Of a stretch of DNA of 64,000 bases, positions 55,010-64,000 are shown in pieces. The DNA comes from Muricea muricata. Lineage: Eukaryota > Cnidaria > Anthozoa > Malacalcyonacea > Plexauridae. A program made the translations under genes and the position numbers. Under the pieces are notes generated by a model that made no database searches, was not told where the DNA came from, and worked only from the letters and a program-made list of their open reading frames with translations. Within the stretch, counting starts at the first letter, position 1, and the number at the start of each line of letters is the position of its first letter. The stretch is taken from positions 34,916,997-34,980,996 of the forward strand of contig OY979717.1 of NCBI GenBank assembly GCA_963855995.1. Direction: 5' to 3'.

Positions 55010-58000
55010 TATGTGACCCTCTTTGGGAAAACATACGTTAACGCTTTGAAAAAAACGCTGTAGAAACCGTTTTCAAACCGTTTATTAGCCGTGATAACGG
55101 GAAGCGCAAACCGTGATCGAGATTAGGATGACCGTGATAACAGTTAAAATAAGTGTGAAAACACTTTGGTCTGTGCGTGATAACACTTTGACCTATCCGT
55201 GAACACGCTTTGGGCTATCCGTGATTTTTTATCTAAGCGTGAGAACTAGTTCCCCCATTTTGCTTTAATCCATTTTGTTTGCCAGATAATACGGTGCAAC
55301 TTAAACCGCTTGCCGGATAATCTAATCGTCAGAGTTGCACGGATCAAATGGCATTCCGCTAATTCGAGCAATAGATTTATTCATACATTTACTGTAAAAG
55401 TCTTGCTACGGTATGGCGATACGCATAAAATACTTGCTTGCTTTATACGTGACATATTAAGTGACAAATTGCCCCTGATAAACAAAATTAAAGATTGGAA
55501 AATCAAACGCTGTGCTCGAAGATCTGCTAAAACTGCCGCCGTGAAAATACATGTACATTCAAATTATTTATATTGCTAAACATGTATGTTTGCTGATATA
55601 CAAAAATTGTAGGATTGTAGTTGTATTGATGACCGTAATACATTGAGCTGTTTTAAACCATGCATGTATACAAATGTGTATACATATCGGTGGTAGTCCT
55701 ACAATATCTAGCTAAAATTAAACAATATAAAGCTGATATAAACACAAAGCCTCTGCAAAGAAGGGAGGTACATTGTTATTCTGGCCTTACAACTGAAATG
55801 AATCCCAACTGTTCGCAGGATACTGCTTATAGACAACTTTACGCCAACTGTGTATATGTAGCCAAATAATATAAAAATATTTCTGCTTCTATACACGTCG
55901 TATTTGTCTATATGCATCAAGTGAAGTCATAATTTCTCGCTTATACACGTAGCTGATTTCAAAACAAAAAAGTCTAGACTTTCAACTAATATAACCAAGC
56001 TCTTACGCGCCGCGCTTCAGACATTGTTCCATATAATAAACAAACATACATTATTATATCATTACCAATAGCTAGATATTAAACGCACCTCTGATCTTTT
56101 ACAACATATATGCATGGCATTCGTGGTATTTAGACTGGATTTCAGCATTACGCTGCCAACATCTTGGTCAATATATCGTTACCAAAATGAATATTCATAA
56201 ATAGATAAGATATTTTCGAAAAAATAGTATCACTTCCAGGCGTATTTTATTACTTATATACCAAATGACTGGTAATAGTTTTTTGACATTCGATCATTCG
56301 CAAGCGGCTTATTTGATTGTCATTTTGTTTTAAGCCATATTTCCTGCTTACTGTGACTGCCTCTTTGGACAGCCTGCCTGTTGCTAATTGCACTGATATA
56401 TAGATTCACGCATACTGGCCTGAAAATAGTATTTGAGGTTGCTCTCTCAATTTTTCAATAAAATCTAATGCTGCATAGTTTAAAATAAAAATCTGAACAA
56501 TAATTATTATTTGGAGTAATCAAATAAGTGGATTTGAATCGAGGAAGATGTCAAGTATCTAATTATGGTTAAAGACTAAAATCAGCTTTAAACTGGAATA
56601 ACTTGTAAAAAAGCACGGTAATTACATTGGTCAATTTAATTCCCTAATGGAAGTAGATTTCAACTGATTTTCAACCAGTTCTCCATAGTGCATGAAATAT
56701 CTGCGACTTCGACCAGCAATATTTATCTGATTCGTATTTACTCAAATTTCCTTCTACATAATTTTACAAAAACTGTTGCATGCAAAAGCAATAAGCTGTC
56801 GATTAAATAATTAGCAGGCTAGGTCTGTGTTAGTTTTACAGCTTAGCAAACTCGCAAAAAGTTTTCGTTACTCGGACAATTATTTTTTTCCGTTTGGAAA
56901 GGAAATAGCGCGATTTGAATGTGTGGAGGAAATTACAACTTAAAGATAAGTAACAGCTGTTGACTTGTAACTGTCTCTGATATAATCAGCGGAACATATA
57001 GACCATTCCGAAGGAAGGCTTATATAGCGATCTGGCTTCGTCTTAAAGAACACTACAACTTAGCTAATCCTCAGTCTGAGAAATTGCGATTTGTGTCCTC
57101 GCCTGACCGGGCAAAACATGCAATGTTAACAGTAACATGATGTGTTTGATAAGTTTACAGTTTATCATTCATGTATAAGTTGAATCAATGCAAAGGAAAA
57201 AGTAGCCTGCGTGCAGACCCTAACCACGTTTCGTGATTATTAGGGTCTGCACGCAGGCTAAGGAAAAAACGTTGGGGATCGAATCAGTACTAAAAGTATA
57301 AGTGTGTAGAGAGTACTGTAAAATATAATAAGTCTTATCTTTATCCATGAAACAGGTGTATATGAACAGAACTATGTCAACTTAGGCTTCTTATTTCTGG
57401 TTGAGTTGGATTCGTAAAAATCACTAACGCACGGCTTATACTTTAATATGACTAACAGTATGTACTGTTTACTAACTGTTTAACTGACCAGCGGCATACT
57501 GTCAATATGATGTTGTCGAGTATACAAATATAATAGTAAAATATCCAAAAGAAAACAAAAGAATAATACGGGTTATTTGTAGTGACCTTGTAAGTAAAGG
57601 TTGCACATTAAGCAGAACTTGAATTTAAATTGCTGACAGTTTAAGTGGATTAATTTTTCTTCAAGAGTTATTTGACACGCACGTGCACGCAATCATGCAC
57701 GACACCATTATCGAATATACAGAACGGCGAATAGATAGCAAAATAGCTACAGTAGACTGGTTCTGAAACGTTCGTTGGTTGTCTAGTCATCTTGCATCGA
57801 GCGCTCCCTTTGTTATTTGGGTCTTTAAACATGTTCTTACATCCGAATCGAATACACATGAACACGATTGGCGATCATGGTAGCAAAACTGTACAATTAC
57901 TTAGGTATATTTTTACTGTGTTCTTATTAATGAATGATTTGATCATGCACTAGCCGGTACTGAAGTTTAATTTTAGAATTCTACTGATTTAAAAATCATT

Positions 58001-59148
58001 TGAGGACAATATGAAACTTTAGCGTGCGTCAAGCAGAATCCCATGCATAAACCCATTAACTGTAAGCCGAAATACCTGTATGTATTAATTCGTGTATAAA
58101 TACATTCCTGACTGCTAGCTTAGGAATTTGTGCGAACGGGACCTTGAATATTTCCTACAATGCGATGTAGCTGGTTTATAATTGAATATATATTCCACTA
58201 TACAAAATTTCTGTTTTATGTGATGGTTTATTTTGGCCAACAAAAGAACACTGTTTAGCCATTAAAGAACATACAGGCGTCAGGCGACATCACAGACACA
58301 AGTATAAAGACATCGCAAGGTAATTGAAAGATTTCCAGTTATAACTTGTGCATAATCGTAAATATATATAAACAGTTCAGAAAGATTATAATGAAAGAGT
58401 TGTATTCAATGGCTTTAAAGGTAGCCATACATATTGATTTAAAGGGCAAATACAGTATATATTTCACTACCTAAACAATACAAATAGAGTTGAGATTTGA
58501 TGTTTCCAGCAAAGGCCCAAGCCGAAAGATATTAATAGAAATTAGCTACTACACACAGATATGCGTAGTTGCGCTATTTGCGCGATATATCTATATTTTT
58601 CTATATTTTTGCGCGGTTTATCTATATTTTTGACTCATCTATATTTTTACGCATATAATTAAATCATATTAGAAAGATGTAAACATAAAAAATTGTAATT
58701 GGGAAGCAGAATTCCATGTATGATGCGCTTACACAAAGACATTGCGTAAATGGAGCATTGATAAAGATCTTAGACATCAAAACTTCATCATCTAATCAGA
58801 AATCCAGTCAAAATTAATCACACATGCACGGACGGAAATACTCTGCTCGGCTCGGTTGGGTAGAAAGTTGCTGGGTTAATCCTAATCCCTGAAGGCGTGA
58901 ATCAAAGATTCTGAAATCATGAATAACATTCATCTGTGAAAACGGATGGTTCTATCTGTGAAAACGGGCTGTTCATCGTGTGAAAACACTTTAACCAAAG
59001 TGTGAAAAAAAATTATGGTACCGTTTTTACACTTTGGAAGGCCGTGATCACGCCTTGAGCAAACCGTGCCGTGTCCGTTTCGAATCCGTTCTTTTTCTCA
59101 TTTTCACGCTAAACCGTTAACGTATGTTTTCCCAAAGAGGGTCACATA
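55010..59148. mobile_element. 4.1 kb inverted-repeat DNA element nested in the Polinton
   Basis: Termini TATGTGACCCTCTTTGGG... and its complement match over about 35 bases (to gttaacg), flanked by TTA. Just inside each end lie many loose copies of a GTGATAACAC/GTGAAAACAC motif (55090-55240 and 58935-59010), like subterminal transposase-binding repeats. A 3-base TTA/TWA duplication would fit PIF/Harbinger, but the termini are not the usual ones. Small frames at 55310-55579, 55660-55869 and 57668-57865 have no transposase signature. It is probably non-autonomous. Confidence 0.82.
57203..57260. repeat. Perfect 21 bp-arm hairpin inside the nested element
   Basis: TAGCCTGCGTGCAGACCCTA and its complement face each other around ccacgtttcgtgatta. 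Probably a tiny foldback MITE. Confidence 0.9.
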
Positions 59149-59285
59149 TTATAACAATTAGTTTTGTGCACCCGTTTGAACACCTCCTCGTAGGTCGTTA
59201 GCATGTCACGTAGTTTCTTGGGCGTTAGTTCCCCGGAATTATATTCTTCCACAGCTTCTTCGATGAATTCTCGTATCGTTTCCAT
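59142..59285 (-). pseudogene. 5' fragment of the right-terminal Polinton gene
   Basis: I chose the ATG at 59285, which follows TTAAATAAAGAG; an earlier in-frame ATG at 59360 lies inside the TIR. About 45 helical, acidic codons (IREFIEEAVEEYNSGELTPK) precede the 4.1 kb insertion. The present stop codon TGA is supplied by that insertion's own terminus. The rest of the gene is at 54880-55009. Confidence 0.7.
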
Positions 59286-59351
59286 CTCTTTATTTAATTT
59301 ATGGCAAAAATTTTTTTTCCCATCTCGGGGGTTTTTTTTAAAAATTTTGGA

Positions 59352-59560
59352 AGCCGCCATCTTGAACGAAATTTTTTACAAAAGTGACATCGCTCAAAAG
59401 GTGGTGGGAAATTTTTTTGGAAAAAAAAACCATTGCTCAAAAGGTGATTTTTAACTCAAAAGAAGAAAGTTTTGGCGGGATTCTCACAAGTTGCCATCGC
59501 TCAAAAGGTTCTGACCCAGCAGGATTTGTCCCCCCCAACCAGGCCAATATCCCTACTACT
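59352..59560 (-). repeat. Polinton right terminal inverted repeat
   Basis: Complement of the left TIR: it reads AGTAGTAGGGATATTGGCC inward and carries three CATCGCTCAAAAGGT motifs (59388-59402, 59431-59445 with one change, 59495-59509). Ends at 59560, directly before TACATG. Confidence 0.95.
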
Positions 59561-59566
59561 TACATG
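59561..59566 (+). repeat. Right 6 bp target-site duplication TACATG
   Basis: Exact copy of 34845-34850. Confidence 0.95.
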
Positions 59567-61316
59567 CACTCATGCGACCGTGATGTCTGGCTGTCCGAAC
59601 GTCTTCTGAATGTCGGTAAATCTATTTTAATTAAACTTTATCATTTCTCATGCTTTTGTGCAGTTATATATTAATTTCTTTAGTAGGTCTTAGGTCAACC
59701 AAGAAGATGAGGTACTAGTGCCATAACAGAGGTAGATCTCTGCAAAATATAATTTCTTTCGAAACCGATTGTTTTTGCAGTCTGTGAGTACTAATATGTG
59801 AACGAAAAGTACCTATAAAAGAAAGTAGAAAAAGTAGCCTATTCAAAGTCATCGAGTGTCTCGATCACGAGTTATTTTGAACGTTATTCCTTTTGCTCCA
59901 AGAAACATTTTGTCTTGCTACATTCTAATTTAAAACTTTTGTCAACGAACGAATCTGTTCAAAAATTGCGGAAACAAAACTTCATCGTAAAATGTATTAA
60001 TAATTCATGAGCCCAAAAAAATATCTAATTTGTACCTTGAAACTGGAGATATAAGACAGTCACGAGGCAACGCGAGTCTAAGAAGTATGTATTTTCAAAG
60101 CACTAGCGGTATGTAGCACTTACATTCCAAGGTACCACTACTTTAGAAGTTTTTGTATTATTTCAACAACGAGTTCGAGTCTTTGATGACAATATCAAAT
60201 CAAGAGAAGGGGTGAACTCCCGAGAGATTTATTGCTTTCAAGCGTTTTGATACCGTGATCAAATGCTCAGAACGATTTGTAGAAATAGCTTCTCAAAAGG
60301 AAGCAATAAACAATTGGTCTGTGCTAATAAACAATCTTTGTATTGTTCTGTGCTAATGATTGTATGTTAAAAAACAATCGTTTACTTGTGTTTTGTTGAA
60401 TTGACACAAATGAAACCCCAGTGTTTGATGATCATATATTATTGTCTAAAGCAGTGTGTTACCGTGCTTGAAAACAAGTTCATATGAGAGGTGAGATGAT
60501 GCTGTAATGATCAAATCTACAAACCGAAGCTGAATTAAACGGTAAAAGCGCTGCGCTATTTTACTTTTGCAAGAGAATATAATAGTTAATAGATCCTTAA
60601 CATATCGTGTATTCACCTTGCTAAGCACATTTAGGTTTGTATAACCTTTGTTCTCCAGATATCGCTTCAGTACCTGCTGCAATGATTCGGCGTAGGATTT
60701 TCCCAGGATAACTCCGTCCATTTTTATCGTCTTGCACTTCCTGCAAACACTGACTTGATCGACTCGAAAGCTGTATCCGAATTTTCGATTTTTTCAAGCT
60801 TCACTGATTGAAGGACTTTAGCGAGCATTGTGACATTTTTTCTGTTAGCAATTTCTGTTAGCAAACGTTTAGTGGTGTTCTTGTGGCGAAGATACTCTTG
60901 GATGATGTTTTGATATATACAAACTTTTAGTGCTTTTGCTATCTTTCTCTGATATTAATACTGTTATATTGTTCTCGTTAAACAAGGCAAATCTACTGCA
61001 AGCTAGCCATTTGTTGTTGTTTTATTTTCGCGCGCTTTTTGCCCCCGCAGGGTTTTGGCTCCAGAGGGCCAAAACCCGAGGAGGCATGTATTGAAGTCCC
61101 CGCGCGTAATATGATAACAGTATGTATACGGTATACCAGAGAAATCTCAGTTTTAAGGTTTTTTCCCCGCAAAGCATTGGTGGGTAATATCGCAAAGCAT
61201 TGGGGGGTTTCTGCGTGATCGGAGCATAGTAGATGTCGAGCACGAGGCTCGTCCTCTTTGGTTTTCTGCTGTCTGAGTGAAGAAGTGTTTCGAGCAGTGA
61301 AGCAGACAAGACATCG
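59567..61316. other. Non-coding flank right of the Polinton
   Basis: No supported gene. A minus-strand 91-codon frame at 60446-60721 has some helical character (SLQQVLKRYLENKGYTNLN) but no recognised domain or splice context. Confidence 0.35.
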
Positions 61317-62627
61317 CGATCGAAGGCTAGTACTAAAAAGCGATACAGCAATACAGGAACCGGAACCTGGAGCTGGAACCGGAACTGTGCATAATTTATG
61401 CAAATTATCACACTTCATCACTGTAGGAGACATTAACGATAATATTTTTCAGGGGGGGACTTCGCTAGAGAATGCTGAGAAATATATGGGAATTCGTCAA
61501 ATAAGAAAGGCGGTATTCATGATGCATTAAATTCCTTGCTTATATATTGTCTTACCTAAATGTCTAACTATTACGTCGAGCGTTGTACTTTAAATACACT
61601 CGTTGCATAAAATCTTATGTAAATCTTGTTTCTAGCTATAGGCTCCCACAGTTCATTCGAATTGCGCTACTCTGTTTTTATGTCTCATATTATAAGTCCC
61701 AAAAAAACGCGTGAAATAATGAATGTCAACATGTTTGCGCCGGTATTTTATTAGTTTTCTGAATAATCATGTGAAAAATACATGGTGAAATATGATCTGA
61801 AATCTGAATGCAGCTGTGTGAGTAGGTGCACGTGTTTGCCCTAGAGTTTCATAAATGAAATGTATTGCTATAGACAAGATATATGCGCCTCACTCGGAGG
61901 TGAAGGTAATTTATTTAGCTTATAATATAAGGCTAGCAGAATAAATACTACAATATATCGAACAATATGTAGGACGCTCGACGTAATATTTGGCTGGAAA
62001 TTTAGGTAGGAAAATATATAAACAAGAAATTTAATGCATCATGAATACCGTTCTTTCTTGTTTGACGAATTCCTATATGAAACCCTAGCGACAAACACCT
62101 ACTCACACAGCTGCATTCAGATTTCAGATCATATTTCACCATGTACATTTTACATGATTATCCAGACCACTAATAAAATACCGGTGCAGACATGTTGATA
62201 TTAATTATTTCACGCGTTTTTTTTGAGACTTATAATATGAGACATAAAACAGAATAGCACAATTCGAATGAACTGTGGGAGTTTATAGCTAGAAACAAGA
62301 TTCACATAAGATTTTATGCAATGGATGTGTTTAGAGTAGAACGCTCGACGTAATATTTACTTGGACATTTAGGCAAGACAATATATAAGCAAGGAATTTA
62401 ATGCATCATGAATACCGTTCTTTCTTGTTTGACGAATTCCCATATATTTCTCAGGATTGTCTAGCGAAGATCCCCCTGAAAAATATTATCGTTAATGTCT
62501 CCTGCAGTTATGAAGTGCGATAATTTGCATAAATTAAGCGCGGTTTCGGTTCTAGTTCCAGGTTCTGGTTCCTGTATCGTTGTATCGCTGTATCGCTGTA
62601 TGGCTTTTTAGTACTAGCCGACATCGA
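61317..62627. repeat. Long inverted-repeat element with an internal third copy
   Basis: Left arm (gctagtactaaaaagcgata..., tatgcaaattatcacacttcat, ggcggtattcatgatgcatt) matches the right arm inversely out to about 62627. A third partial copy (61975-62080, then acacctactcacacagctgc) pairs with 61800-61840, making nested palindromes. No transposase was seen, so it is non-autonomous. Confidence 0.78.
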
Positions 62628-63213
62628 AAGCAGTTTGAAAGGTTAGTATAGATTTTTCCCATTTAAGGTCAAGTAAATAACCTCAGAAACAGAGTAAGGA
62701 TTTTATAGTTGTATGCGATTGTAAATTATGCGACTGTAAAAAGGGAAATAGTTATTGTTTAATAATTAAGCGACATCATTTACATACATATTTGCATTTC
62801 TAATATATTGGCTTTAATATACAAATCGTTTAAAATCGGGCATATGTTGTTGTCGCAAAGTCCTAAGGTTGCGTTGCTTTGGTTTATAAGAATATTCATT
62901 ACAGTAAAAGGCGCAAGTTTAGTAAAAGGCGAGGGTTCAAAATTGACGTAGTGCCACTGCCGCGGATCCCAGCTGTGGCGTGCAAAGTCCAAAGGTTGCG
63001 TCGCATAGGTTTTTAAGAATATTTGCTCGTACGGCGCTCTATTTCTATATTTCTAGTAGACTTGAAGGGAAAAGGGCTAATCTATCAAATAACGAAAAGC
63101 TTTAAAGGTCAAACAGTATCACCAGATAAAAAACTCCGTCTATCAAGTATCAACTACGATTTGTCCTTTTCTATACACTTTGTATAAAATACTCGTTTTA
63201 TTATTTGAGGCAT
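62628..63213. other. Non-coding stretch
   Basis: Contains a short direct repeat (gcaaagtcc...aaggttgcgt at 62856 and 62981), otherwise nothing recognised. Confidence 0.4.
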
Positions 63214-63308
63214 AGTCTAAAACACGGAACAGCTGGAACGACTGGACCCTAACTCTTTAAGTAGGGTTATGGTCAGGGTCCAGCTGTTCCAGTTCTGCCT
63301 TTTAGACT
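63214..63308. repeat. Foldback repeat
   Basis: agtctaaaa...ggaacagctggaac...ggaccctaac pairs with gttatggtcagggtccagctgttcc...ttttagact. Arms about 40 bases. Confidence 0.8.
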
Positions 63309-63807
63309 GTGCCATTATTTGACATGTCTGAATACTTTTACACATGGAAAAACAATAATACTGTCGTAATAACTGTAAGTGTACAAGACCTTGGTCTTTT
63401 GCAAATCATTAAATCAAGGACAAAGCAGCCAGCCAGAGCTGTGAAATTATTGCAATAGGTTTTGGCTAATGTAACTTTTAAAGGCTCTACTTTTACACAC
63501 GGGGAAGAATGTGAAATTTTTACAATAAAATAAATGCGCTCAGTAAATAATTCAAAAAAACCGGATTTCATCAGTCATCAAAATTGCTTTTGCCCTGGCA
63601 AATACCCTCTCATATTGTAGACAACTCGTAAACCATAAGACATGCATAATTATTTCGAATAATGGTGGACCATAATCGCGGGGGCAGTTTTAGTGTAAAC
63701 TATTTCTAGTATAAAAGATGTAAATGCGTGGGGTCAGGGCGCAACACATTCGTCATGTTCTACGACATCAGCGTCTAATAATTTTTTTGGATCGAAGTTT
63801 AAGTAAT

Positions 63808-63910
63808 ATTTACAACATGAGCGGCCGTGTTGTATCAGCATCTACAAACTCGAGCCGAAGGCGAGAGTTGTATATCTGGATGATACAACACGGACGCGAA
63901 TTTTGTAAAT
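63808..63910. repeat. Foldback repeat
   Basis: atttacaa...cgtgttgtatca and tgatacaacacg...ttgtaaat pair around a centre with cgagccgaaggcgag, similar in style to the palindrome at 1691-1791. Confidence 0.75.
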
Positions 63911-64000
63911 AGCTTGTGAAACTCTCCAATTTTATAGATCAGTTTACGTTAAGTAATAAGTTTGATTAAGTAATTTTGAAAATGCATCTTATATAAGACG

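Larger units (their letters stand above)
34851..59560. mobile_element. Polinton/Maverick, nearly complete, with two nested insertions
   Basis: A 24.7 kb element bounded by ~200 bp inverted repeats beginning AG and flanked by TACATG on both sides. It holds the diagnostic set: protein-primed DNA polymerase B, rve integrase with chromodomain, major and minor capsid-like proteins and packaging ATPase, plus about fifteen small accessory genes. A LINE (46282-48184) and a 4.1 kb inverted-repeat element (55010-59148) inserted later. Integrase, capsid and ATPase frames are intact, while the polymerase and at least three other genes are broken, so this copy is probably not autonomous. An adenain-like protease, usually present in Polintons, was not found. 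Confidence 0.97.

Overview
The window looks like an animal genome, most likely a cnidarian and perhaps an anthozoan. It is AT-rich and intron-bearing, crowded with degenerate CR1/L2/Jockey-type LINE fragments, foldback repeats and MITEs. It carries a multi-transmembrane NACHT plus LRR (NLR-type) immune-receptor-like gene. The centrepiece is a nearly 25 kb Polinton/Maverick, a virus-like self-synthesizing DNA transposon. The species assignment is inference from gene style; no rRNA, tRNA or single-copy marker was seen.

Layout. 1-19.6 kb: a duplicated ~420 bp segment (one copy carrying a hAT-like MITE with its 8 bp target duplication), a large inverted-repeat element (about 4.1-8.5 kb), LINE relics, several MITEs and one compact four-to-five-pass membrane protein gene (11.3-12.2 kb). 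19.7-32.5 kb: a probable NLR gene. A long exon encodes four membrane segments and a NACHT NTPase, with one frameshift. A likely 9 kb intron follows, filled with nested transposon debris, then an LRR exon whose splice phase fits the NACHT exon. 32.5-34.85 kb: intergenic sequence with paired hairpins.

34851-59560: Polinton with ~200 bp terminal inverted repeats starting AG, flanked on both sides by the 6 bp duplication TACATG. It encodes a protein-primed family-B DNA polymerase (broken), an rve-type integrase with chromodomain, a minor capsid/penton-like protein, a double-jelly-roll major capsid protein, an A32/FtsK-like packaging ATPase, a collagen-repeat fibre-like protein, a TFIIB-like factor, a GIY-YIG nuclease with a zinc finger, and many small membrane proteins. 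I found no adenain-type protease. Two younger insertions sit inside it: a 5'-truncated LINE (46282-48184) and a 4.1 kb element with terminal inverted repeats (55010-59148). Each interrupts a Polinton gene. Without them the element is about 18.7 kb, a normal Polinton size.

The most unusual signal is regulatory. Almost every Polinton gene starts within a few bases of an AT-rich box resembling TA(A/G)ATAAA. Nine short near-perfect palindromes, each of different sequence, sit at gene junctions, mostly just after stop codons or between convergent genes. This resembles the hairpin polyadenylation rule known from Mimivirus and the Sputnik virophage. Divergent promoters lack the hairpins, with one exception.

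59.6-64 kb: intergenic sequence with a further long inverted-repeat element and short palindromic repeats.
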